From positions 319 to 35,567 of the forward strand of contig PLZF01000035.1 in NCBI GenBank assembly GCA_003152015.1: a DNA stretch of 35,249 nucleotides, in the 5' to 3' direction. The notes under the pieces are model-generated. The model saw only the letters and a program-made list of their open reading frames with translations. It did not search any database and was not told where the DNA came from. The translations under genes and the position numbers were made by a program. How positions within the stretch are numbered: position 1 is the first letter of the stretch; each line of letters starts with the position of its first letter. This document shows, in pieces, positions 15,304 through 22,488 of this stretch. The stretch is from Acidimicrobiaceae bacterium (lineage in GTDB: Bacteria > Actinomycetota > Acidimicrobiia > Acidimicrobiales > RAAP-2).

Positions 15304-16445
15304 CACGGCTCAGGTATGCCTGGGTGGCTGTGGTCCAGACGCTGCTCCGCGTCCTGCCCTTCCCGACGCGCACCGGACTGGTCCGGATCGGGAACCCGGG
15401 TCGCCATTCCCCTGTCTTGCTGACGGGCAACTTCACCCTCACCGTCCAGCGGGTCAGGCACGCGCTCGTGGGCCTCGACGCCTACCTGCTCATTGCGAAC
15501 AGTCGTGGCGTGAACGTCTGGTGTGCGGCCACCGGGGGCCTGTTCACCGACCACGACGTGGTGTCGGTGCTCAAGACCAGCGGGGTCGACCGTCTCGTCG
15601 ATCACCGCCGGGTCATCCTGCCGCAGCTGGCCGCCACGGGCATCGACGGCAAGACGATCCGTCGGAAGACGGGTTGGCACACCATCTGGGGACCCGTGGA
15701 AGCCCGCGACATTCCCGCTTTCCTCGCCGCAAACCAGCAGGTCACCCGAGCCATGCGAACCGTCACCTTCCCCTGGGTACGACGGCTCGAGATGGCGGTC
15801 GCCTGGGCCTTTCCCATCTCGCTGCTCGCCCTTGCCCTCTGGCCGGTGTGGCCCGACGGGGTCCTGCCGCTGGTCGGCCTGGTGTGGACCATCTCGCTCG
15901 GACTGTTCCTCGCCTTCCCCTTGTACGAACAACGCTTCCACACCACCGGCAAGAACGCGGGGTTCATCCTCTTCGACGTTGGCCAACGGGGACTCCCCAT
16001 CCTCATCTGGCTCGGCCTGCTCGCCGTCGCGGGCGTCGCAACGTGGCTCGCCGGGGACTTCTCCTGGAGCCAAGCATGGAAGTGGGGGCTGGCATCCCTC
16101 GTCGTGCTCCTGCTCCTCGGCCTCGACCTCACCGGGAGCACACCTGTCTACAAGAGCGGGCTGCACGACGACCGCCTGCTCGCGATCGCTCTCGACGAGC
16201 AGCGATGCCGAGGCGCGGCCTTCTGCGAACACGTCTGCCCCAAAGACGTGTTCGAGATCGACCACGGACAACGCCTGGCCGTGCTGGCCAGACCGGCAGA
16301 TTGCGTCCAGTGCGGCGCCTGCATCGTCCAATGCCCGTTCGACGCACTGCACTTCGAGGGTCGAGATGGCCACGTCGTCGCGCCGTCCACTATCCGAGAG
16401 CACAAGCTCAACTTGCTCGGCAGCCGTCGATCGCCGACAACATGA
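15300..16445 (+). CDS. HgcA-HgcB-like fusion: corrinoid-type domain, membrane helices, ferredoxin
   Basis: 381 residues, GTG start overlapping the methyltransferase stop. The N-terminal domain follows the HgcA corrinoid domain: NVWCAATGG (72-80), then HRRVILPQLAATGI (102-115) and GPVEARDIPAFLAA (131-144). True HgcA has NVWCAAGK; here the last two positions differ, while Cys75 is kept. Membrane helices lie near 165-182, 186-206, 231-251 and 262-280, as in HgcA. The C-terminus is a two-cluster ferredoxin as in HgcB: full CxxCxxCxxxCP at 335-346, but the first cluster lacks one Cys (C303, A306, C309, C313). Fused HgcAB homologues are known and at least some do not methylate mercury, so the substrate is uncertain. 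Confidence 0.82.
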   Translation: MTRLRYAWVAVVQTLLRVLPFPTRTGLVRIGNPGRHSPVLLTGNFTLTVQRVRHALVGLDAYLLIANSRGVNVWCAATGGLFTDHDVVSVLKTSGVDRLVDHRRVILPQLAATGIDGKTIRRKTGWHTIWGPVEARDIPAFLAANQQVTRAMRTVTFPWVRRLEMAVAWAFPISLLALALWPVWPDGVLPLVGLVWTISLGLFLAFPLYEQRFHTTGKNAGFILFDVGQRGLPILIWLGLLAVAGVATWLAGDFSWSQAWKWGLASLVVLLLLGLDLTGSTPVYKSGLHDDRLLAIALDEQRCRGAAFCEHVCPKDVFEIDHGQRLAVLARPADCVQCGACIVQCPFDALHFEGRDGHVVAPSTIREHKLNLLGSRRSPTT

Positions 16446-16682
16446 CCACCGTCCCATCCACGCCGACGCGTACCTTCAATGCCAGCGGCAGCCACCGCCT
16501 CCCGCAGAGCGCGGAAGTGTCGAGCTGGTGATCGCGCTGCCCACAACACCGTCGGCGACGATCCGTCCCTGGTCCAGCGGACAGTGACAACCGAGGCAGA
16601 GCCAGAGCTTCCGGTCGTGTCCCCTACATTCGCCGGTTTAGAGTTGAACGCATTCCCATCAGTGCCGACATACCGTGAGTGA

Positions 16683-16832
16683 ATGAGCATCGACGACGAA
16701 GGTCGCGCTCCCATCTGCCCTTTTTGCGGGGTGACTGCTCTACCGGGTGACGCGGGGCACGTTCTCGACCCACGCTTCATCTGTGAAAATCCCGACTGCG
16801 AGGCCTTCGGCGAAGTGATCGAGGCCGGTTAG
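16683..16832 (+). CDS. 49-residue zinc-ribbon protein
   Basis: Short open frame starting MSIDDEGRAP with Cys pairs CPFC and CENPDC that fit one zinc ribbon, ending VIEAG. The acidic composition and clean Cys spacing favour a real protein over chance. No strong ribosome binding site is seen. It is the last item before repeat copy E. Function unknown. Bases 16446-16682 before it contain nothing that I can assign. Confidence 0.55.
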   Translation: MSIDDEGRAPICPFCGVTALPGDAGHVLDPRFICENPDCEAFGEVIEAG

Positions 16833-16859
16833 ATCAGTCCGTCCGTGCCCCATACCGCC

Positions 16860-17115
16860 GGTTTCGCGACGCACTAGCTCGGTCATAAGTGACCATCGGC
16901 TTGCTATTGTGAGCAGCCCTGTCAGCTTCGCCGCACCGGCGATTGACTGAACCAGTGAACCCGAGCAGAACTGGCCTTTCGGCTCCCTGAGTTGCGGGTT
17001 CCCGCCGTGAAACCCCGTTGCGGACACCGCTTACGAGACATGGGTTAGCTGAATGCTCTCCAACCCCGGGATCGAGGCGGTGGCTGTAGAGGATGGCCCA
17101 TGTCTCAGTCGCCGT
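16860..17115 (+). repeat. Cassette-border repeat, copy E (long type 2)
   Basis: The partner of copy D (12223-12476), aligned over its full length with scattered substitutions and the same blocks in the same order. The core reads GAGACATGGGTTAGCTGAAT, then CTCTCCAACCCCGGGA, then GGCTGTAGAGGATGGCCCAT. The long arm of copies D and E differs from that of copies A and B; only the core is common to both types. Confidence 0.88.
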
Positions 17116-17223
17116 TCCGTGCCGCTGCGATCAATGTTTGATCCCTCACGGCACCGGCGCTGGCCCCACCGAGGAGGGAGTTTGCTGCTGGCTAACCCGC
17201 CTCAATCGTCGGGGGCAGCCTCT

Positions 17224-17463
17224 TCAGCTTCCAGAAGTCGGGGAGTGGTCCTCTGGCACGTACTCAACCGCGACTCTCAAGCTCGGCTTAATGTCCGCGA
17301 GGGCGGGAAGGACGTGGTTGAGCACCTGTTCGGCCGTCGCCTTGTGCCGATTGCCCGCCGCTGTGATCTGGTACCAACCGCTGTCGTCCTTGGCGAAGTA
17401 GTAGTAGAAGCGGCCATCTTCAGAGCTGAACGTGATGCGGTACTCGGTGTTGCGCAGCGTCAT
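17224..17463 (-). CDS. Small unknown protein
   Basis: 79 residues. It begins with strands rich in aromatics (YRITFSSEDGRFYYYFAKDD, then GWYQITAAG) followed by a helix (KATAEQVLNHVLPALADI), a compact alpha/beta pattern that looks like a real protein. There is no recognised family. It is the first gene of the segment after repeat copy E. The 268 bp beyond it (17464-17732) hold only a doubtful 40-codon frame on the plus strand (17475-17597). Confidence 0.55.
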   Translation of the reverse strand: MTLRNTEYRITFSSEDGRFYYYFAKDDSGWYQITAAGNRHKATAEQVLNHVLPALADIKPSLRVAVEYVPEDHSPTSGS

Positions 17464-17720
17464 TCCCGCCCCCTATGCCTGCTCCGGTGCTGCGCGAACG
17501 GTACATGACGCCCACGGACGATCACAGCGCCTTCGTGTGGTTGGAGTCGATACCTCCACAGGGAACTGTGCCGGGCATCACTTCTTGGCGAGCGTGACCA
17601 TCGGAACGCGCCACCTGACGCCGGGTATGCCCCCAACGGGATCGTGCTGGCTTCAGAGCCCGGTGCGCGATCTTCCGGCTCACGCCGATCGTCACGGCGA
17701 CTGCCCAGGACGGTGGTCGA

Positions 17721-17733
17721 TACGCTCTAGGCG
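17721..17733 (+). promoter_or_regulatory. Leaderless-type -10 box
   Basis: TACGCT at 17721-17726 lies 6 nt before the GTG start at 17733, the spacing expected when transcription starts at the first base of the start codon. Confidence 0.4.
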
Positions 17734-17951
17734 TGACCGGCCCTCACCGATTCATCGTCACCTGGGGGAGAATGGGGCGATTCGACTTCGTGGCCGAGGT
17801 GGTCGAGGCCTGGGATCCCGACGAGGCCATGGTCACCGCGGCGGAACTCCATCCTGAGCTGCCGCGCCCCCGGGTCGCCGTACTGGCCTCCCAAACCGGA
17901 CCCCTGCCCTTCGGTCGCCGATCCGATCAGGAGCGCGTGGAGCGCGAGTAG
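17733..17951 (+). CDS. Small unknown protein
   Basis: 72 residues from a GTG start. It opens with a strand-rich segment (HRFIVTWGRMGRFDFVAEVV), then a short helix (WDPDEAMVTAAELH) and a Pro-rich end. No family is recognised. A TACGCT box 6 nt upstream of the GTG suggests a leaderless message and supports this start. Confidence 0.5.
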   Translation: MTGPHRFIVTWGRMGRFDFVAEVVEAWDPDEAMVTAAELHPELPRPRVAVLASQTGPLPFGRRSDQERVERE

Positions 17952-18324
17952 TCGCACGTCGCTGCCATAGCCAGGCCACCGAGAAGCCCCTGATCGCCGG
18001 TTTGCTGCGTGGCCCGAATCGCCCGACGCCGAGCCTGCTTGCGGATCGCGAGCGCACGCGTACGTGCCGATATGCGCTGTTCCCGAGATGGCAATCGCCA
18101 ACGTTCTGGCGCGGCGTTCTGTACGGGCTCTGATGCGCCGCCGCCGTCAGAATCGGCAAAGCCGCTCGGCGTTTGTCTGGTGTGTACAGACTGGTGGCGG
18201 TCCCCTTGCCAACCTGTTCGAGCAATCACCTAGCGATGCCGTGGGATCTATGCTCGCTCAGATCCGAAACCCGTTCAGACGTAGGGAGTTCGGTGGTGAT
18301 CTCGCTCCCCGTTCACCACCGGCG
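17952..18324. other. Gap with no supported gene
   Basis: This 373-bp stretch holds an open minus-strand frame (17927-18229, 100 codons) with an Arg-rich end (RALAIRKQARRRAIRATQQT), but no ribosome binding site or domain. It overlaps the plus-strand gene before it. I leave it unassigned. No repeat copy is visible. Confidence 0.35.
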
Positions 18325-19173
18325 CTAGTCGACAATCCGCGTCAGTCGAGTGCACTCGAGTCGGTTGGCGGCTTTTGCGACCGCGTCAGCGAACAGCTCG
18401 ACGCCGAACAGCTCGTCGATCGACCAGCCAGCCCAGACGCAAGCATGGACAGCGGCCCCGAGCCCGACGCGAGCAACCATAAGGTCGGGTACGACGGAAC
18501 GCCCGTCGCCCATCATGCTCGAAAGTATGTACGGCGACGCGCTGCCGAGGCCAGCATGAAGAGCGTTCGATAGCAATCGGTAGTGCTCGTACACAACGTC
18601 GCCGGTGGCGAGCTTGGCGCAGATCTTGTCGAAACGACGCACCCAGCGCATCTCCGCAGGAACATCGAGGTCCTCGTCCATGTTCGACAGCAAGGGGAGA
18701 AGTAGCTGAGCTTCCGGCTCGGAGATCTTGTGCAGCGCCTCGGTCCAACCTGTGACGAGCCGGTGCTCGAGGGCGTCAAGGATCGCGAGGTAGTCCCGAG
18801 CATCCGAGATAAGCGAGAGGTAGATAGAGTGCTCGAAGGCGACGCGAGCATTCGCGATGGAGGCGTCGAGCAGGTCGGCCTTTGCGAGCGCGGCGACCGC
18901 TCGGGCCTCGCGGTAGGTGATTCGAAGCCAGGCGGATGCGACCAGGTCGAGGTGCGGACGAAGCGGCGACGCCGGAAGGTCGACGGTCGAAAAGTGCGCC
19001 CAGAGCTCGTCGAGGAGCTCGACAAGCTCGGCGTCCGGGACTGCGCCAATCGCAGCGATATCGATCTGGCGGAGGACGGCCTTGGCCTCCACGAGCGACG
19101 CAGCGGAAGTTAGGTCCGCGATCATCGCCCCGAGGCGATTGAACTCACCGCTCCCCGCGTCCGCGTCTATCAC
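18325..19173 (-). CDS. Unknown helical protein (DUF5677-like)
   Basis: 282 residues using the GTG at 19173, which has GGGAGGG 7-8 nt upstream; the frame continues upstream but through a Pro/Gly-rich stretch that looks non-coding and overlaps the divergent gene. The protein is mostly helical. Residues ARVAFEHSIYLSLISDARDY, then YEHYRLLSNALHAG, recall the DUF5677 pattern (conserved Arg-Phe-Glu helix and a Tyr-x-x-x-Ser-x-x-x-His helix), a family of unknown function seen near defence genes. The assignment is tentative. It shares a short intergenic region with the gene on the other strand. Confidence 0.6.
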   Translation of the reverse strand: MIDADAGSGEFNRLGAMIADLTSAASLVEAKAVLRQIDIAAIGAVPDAELVELLDELWAHFSTVDLPASPLRPHLDLVASAWLRITYREARAVAALAKADLLDASIANARVAFEHSIYLSLISDARDYLAILDALEHRLVTGWTEALHKISEPEAQLLLPLLSNMDEDLDVPAEMRWVRRFDKICAKLATGDVVYEHYRLLSNALHAGLGSASPYILSSMMGDGRSVVPDLMVARVGLGAAVHACVWAGWSIDELFGVELFADAVAKAANRLECTRLTRIVD

Positions 19174-19303
19174 CGTGTCCCTCCCCCAGGCCGCCACGGT
19201 TCGAGCGGCATTCCCCCAGTATGGTGCTGCCGGACCCTCTTCACATCCGACCCCCGAGGAGGTGGTCGGCGGCGAGAAGGCGGTCTGCGCTAGAAACGTG
19301 CCC
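19174..19303. promoter_or_regulatory. Divergent promoter region
   Basis: 130 bp between two divergent genes must contain both promoters. On the plus side TAGAAA (19291-19296) lies 7 nt before the ATG at 19304, a possible leaderless -10. No clear operator is visible. Confidence 0.35.
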
Positions 19304-19966
19304 ATGGACAGGCTTCGACCACCGGCCCGGCCAGATCCCCGCCAAGAACTGCAGACCGGTATCGCCTTCTGGCGAACGAAGCTCGACGTCAAGTGGCCCG
19401 CCGACTTCCACAACGCCGAATACAAGCAGTGGGCCAACGAGAAGTGTGATTTCTCCGACGCCTGGTGGACGCCATTTCGCCGCCGCCTACACGACTGGAT
19501 CGCGATCCGGCCCGCCACCTATGAGCAGGTGACGACCCGGTTCGTCGAGCGTCGCGACGCGCTTGCGCAGACATGGGCGGAATGCTGCGCCCCGTATCGG
19601 GACCTCGACATCACCAGCATTACCTGGGCACAGGTCGGCGGGTTCGCCGATCTCGTCGGCGAGATCAAGCCTATGAAGGGCCTCGCCTCACCGGTGTTCA
19701 CCTCGAAGTTCTGCCACTTCCTGCTGCCCAGGGTGTTCCCTGTCGTCGACAACGAGGGCTCCGGCAATCGGTGGCCCCAGTACCAGAAGTATTTCAACCA
19801 CGTGCAGTCGCTATGGGCGTCAACGCCCGACGACACCCGCGCCACACTTATCGCGACCATGACCGAGGCCGTGGAGAGTGCAGGAGCGGAGCTCAACCCC
19901 GAGTTTCCGCTGGTAAATAAGATCGTCGAACTGCGACTAATCGGGCGGCAGCATCCCCTCGGCTGA
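19304..19966 (+). CDS. Unknown protein, divergent partner
   Basis: 220 residues from the ATG at 19304; the frame is open for 129 codons upstream, but that part is antisense to the neighbour. The N-terminal half is rich in Trp and aromatic residues (IAFWRTKLDVKWPADFHNAE). The most motif-like segment is ASPVFTSKFCHFLLPRVFPV followed by VDNEGSG, in which a Ser-Lys helix precedes a Pro-Val-Asp turn, a pattern seen in uncharacterised proteins with helix-hairpin-helix-like cores. I do not recognise the family. Its divergent arrangement with the DUF5677-like gene suggests paired regulation. Confidence 0.65.
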   Translation: MDRLRPPARPDPRQELQTGIAFWRTKLDVKWPADFHNAEYKQWANEKCDFSDAWWTPFRRRLHDWIAIRPATYEQVTTRFVERRDALAQTWAECCAPYRDLDITSITWAQVGGFADLVGEIKPMKGLASPVFTSKFCHFLLPRVFPVVDNEGSGNRWPQYQKYFNHVQSLWASTPDDTRATLIATMTEAVESAGAELNPEFPLVNKIVELRLIGRQHPLG

Positions 19967-20098
19967 CTCCAGAGTTACGAGCACTCCAATCGACCAGGGT
20001 GATCGCCGGGCACGCCTGCCCCGCTGACCGTCAGGTGCACATAATGAAGACCCACGCGACCGCCTGCCCGGCTCACGACGCACCCCGAACCGGCAGGG

Positions 20099-20335
20099 GT
20101 CTGAGCGGCAACTGCTTACGGCCACGAGCTTCCCCGGTTGGGATGGGATTGGCGAGCTCTCGATCTGTGCCTCGCTTGAGGCGAGCAATACATTATGGAA
20201 ACGGGGATCCGGAGAGTTTCGCGATATCCAGGGCCACTGACCTGCACTTTTGCTGAAAGAGGAAGCGGGAAGACAGCGCGCCAGGAGACATGGGTTAGCT
20301 GAATCCTCTGCAACCTCGGGGTCGCCCGGTGGCTG
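20099..20335 (+). repeat. Cassette-border repeat, copy B (long type 1), right end of island
   Basis: Bases 20099-20317 equal 229-447 with one mismatch, in direct orientation, 19,870 bp apart. The tail CCCGGTGGCT (20326-20335) belongs to the repeat core of copies A and F and at the same time is the first readable part of a truncated conjugation ATPase, so the junction lies there. Confidence 0.92.
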
Positions 20336-20728
20336 CAGGCATCGTGGAAACTCTCGCGGGCATTGGGCATCGCCAACATGGCAGTACTCCACCGGATGTC
20401 GGACCTGCGGGCAGTGGGAGCCAGTGATTCCGAGCAGGTGGGATTGGCAGAGGGGTTGTTGGCGGATTCTGAGACCCGGGTGATCTATGCCCAGTCTCCC
20501 GGCGAAGTAGAGAGGACAGGCGAGTTGTTGGGCCTTACCGCAACGGAGGCAGCCCTTGTCACCCAACTCCGTCGTGGCATGGCGCTCTGGAAGGTGGGCC
20601 GAAGGTCGTTTCTGGTCGAGCACCGGTTGGCACCGAGCGAGCGGGTGTTGATCGATACCGACGCAGCCATGATCGGCGAACCAGACCCGCCTTCAGAGGG
20701 ACCGGTCGGCGAACCAGACGGCCGGTGA
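20321..20728 (+). pseudogene. C-terminal fragment of conjugation-type ATPase
   Basis: The frame is readable from 20321 (ARWLQASWKLSRALGIANMA) to the TGA at 20728. It carries features of the last part of a VirB4/TraC- or SCO6880-neighbourhood ATP-binding protein: HRMSDLRAVG, VIYAQSPGEVERTGELLG, LTATEAALVTQL and GMALWKVGRRSFLVEHRLAP. The Walker A and B parts are missing; upstream is repeat copy B. The only starts within it are weak (TTG 20363, ATG 20378). I read it as the 3' remnant of a gene removed by recombination at the repeat. A coupling-protein gene follows directly, as in conjugation operons. Confidence 0.75.
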
Positions 20729-20732
20729 TGGC

Positions 20733-22373
20733 GTGAGTATGACCACCCTCGCAGACACAGTGATCGGTGTGGCGGCATTCGCGGTGGCCGGTCTGGTCGG
20801 TCGGGATCGACCAGATGCAAACCGTGGATCTCGTGCCACCGGTGGCACTCGGATCGGCGTCCGGCGCTCGACACGGCCCCCCGAGCGCCGGATGCCGGCG
20901 TTGAGGCGTCGAAAGATCCGGCCACAAATCCGGCCGGGCGAGGGGAGGGAATCGAGGCTCGGCCGGCTTGTCCAGCGCGGCCGGCTTGGAGATCGGGGGC
21001 TCGGTGCCGCCCGGTGGGCCCGACCGGCCGATCTCCGATCGTTGATGGTCAAGGGAACGGGAGGGTCGCCAGCCGCGCCACCGGGGCGCCTGGTCCTCGG
21101 GGTGGTCGGAAAACGGGTGATTTCGGCCGAGCCGCGTCAGTCGGTGATCGTGTTCGGTCCCAGCCAGTCACGCAAGACGAGCGGTTTCGCGGTGCCGGCC
21201 ATACTGGGGTGGGAGGGACCGGTGATTGCCGCCAGCATCAAGGCCGATCTGGTCGGAGACACCATGGCCTACCGGCGCAGTCGCGGCGACGTGGCCTGCT
21301 TCGATCCAACCGGGTCCACCGGGCTCCCGGCCGTGCGGTGGTCTCCGCTGCCGATGTCAAGGACCTGGCCCGGAGCCCGTCAGGCGGCAGCGTCGATGAC
21401 CGACGTGGGCAAGAGTTCGGTCGGCACCATGGGCGACGGGGACTTCTGGTATGCCACGGCCACCAAAATGCTGGCGCCGCTGCTCTTTGCCGCGGCCAGC
21501 GGTGGGTTGCAGATGGTCGACGTTGTCAGGTGGGTGGATACCCAGGAGGAATCCGAAGTGCTCGACCACCTGTACGCCGCGGGGATACCCGAGGCCATCG
21601 CCGCCGCTCATGCGCTGTTCGGGAAAGAGGAGCGCCAGCGCAGCTCTATCTACACGACCGTCGAGACCATCCTCGAACCGTTTGGCGGCGAAGGCTCCGG
21701 CGAGTTCGGACCCGACAGCGTTTTCGAAGGCACGGACCCATCCGACATCGAACCGGCCCGGTTGGTGTCGGGCCACAACACCCTCTACCTCTGCGCCCCG
21801 GCCCACGATCAACGTCGCTTGAGCCCACTATTCACCGCTGTCCTCCGACAGGTGCTCGAACATGTCTACGACACAGTTACCCGCACCGGGAGCCCCCTCG
21901 ACCCGCCGCTGTTGGTTGTGCTCGACGAGGCGGCCAACATCGCTCCGCTCTCAGACCTCGATTCCTTGGCCTCGACGGCCGCAGGTCACGGGATACAGCT
22001 GGTCACTATTTGGCACGACTTGGCCCAGATCACCGCCCGCTATGGGGCCCGAGCGGCCACCGTGGTCAATAATCACCGGGCCAAGGTCTTCCTCTCGGGC
22101 ATCTCCGATCCCTCGACCCTCGATCACGCCAGCCACTTGATCGGCGACGAGGAGGTGTTTCTGCCGGCGACGACATTCGGCGGCCAGGGAGGCCCGACCA
22201 CCACCCGGTCGCCGTCGAGCCGTCGCTTGGCGCCCCCGCACGCCCTGCGTCGCATTCCTCTGGGCGACGGTGTACTCGTCTACGGGGGACTACCGCCGGC
22301 GTGGCTTCGATTGCGCACCTTTTTCGACGACCCGGTGCTCGCCGCCCGGGCGTCGGGTCGGGCGGACGGTTGA
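20733..22373 (+). CDS. VirD4/TraG-like conjugative coupling ATPase
   Basis: 546 residues from a GTG (an ATG two codons later is possible), 4 bp after the ATPase fragment. After one hydrophobic stretch (10-23) and a basic linker, the Walker A is FGPSQSRKTS (141-150), with Arg replacing the usual Gly before Lys148. Walker B is LLVVLDEAANI (393-403). VSGHNTLYLCAPAHDQ and TIWHDLAQITARYGARA are typical of TraG/VirD4 coupling proteins, which bring DNA or protein substrates to a type IV secretion channel. No other secretion gene remains in the window. It appears to be the surviving end of an operon whose front was replaced by the island. Confidence 0.88.
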   Translation: MSMTTLADTVIGVAAFAVAGLVGRDRPDANRGSRATGGTRIGVRRSTRPPERRMPALRRRKIRPQIRPGEGRESRLGRLVQRGRLGDRGLGAARWARPADLRSLMVKGTGGSPAAPPGRLVLGVVGKRVISAEPRQSVIVFGPSQSRKTSGFAVPAILGWEGPVIAASIKADLVGDTMAYRRSRGDVACFDPTGSTGLPAVRWSPLPMSRTWPGARQAAASMTDVGKSSVGTMGDGDFWYATATKMLAPLLFAAASGGLQMVDVVRWVDTQEESEVLDHLYAAGIPEAIAAAHALFGKEERQRSSIYTTVETILEPFGGEGSGEFGPDSVFEGTDPSDIEPARLVSGHNTLYLCAPAHDQRRLSPLFTAVLRQVLEHVYDTVTRTGSPLDPPLLVVLDEAANIAPLSDLDSLASTAAGHGIQLVTIWHDLAQITARYGARAATVVNNHRAKVFLSGISDPSTLDHASHLIGDEEVFLPATTFGGQGGPTTTRSPSSRRLAPPHALRRIPLGDGVLVYGGLPPAWLRLRTFFDDPVLAARASGRADG

Positions 22374-22488
22374 GATCAATCTGGATTCGTGAGCGAGCCG
22401 GTGGGCTGGGCCGGCGACGAACGCCACAGGACCACACGTCAGCTCCGGTACGATCATGTCGGTCACGAGTGAGCCGGTCAGGAGTCAG

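Noticed and set aside
15138-16457. Long minus-strand frame of 439 codons opposite the HgcAB-like gene
   Set aside because: Composition is repetitive Glu/Gly/Asp as expected from the complement of a GC-rich gene; the plus strand has the motifs.
229-20335. Integron with attC sites
   Set aside because: The border repeats lack the RYYYAAC and GTTRRRY core words, the cargo groups are multi-gene and in both orientations, and no integron integrase is visible.
229-20335. CRISPR array
   Set aside because: The repeats are long and kilobases apart with genes between them; there are no short regularly spaced repeats and no cas genes.
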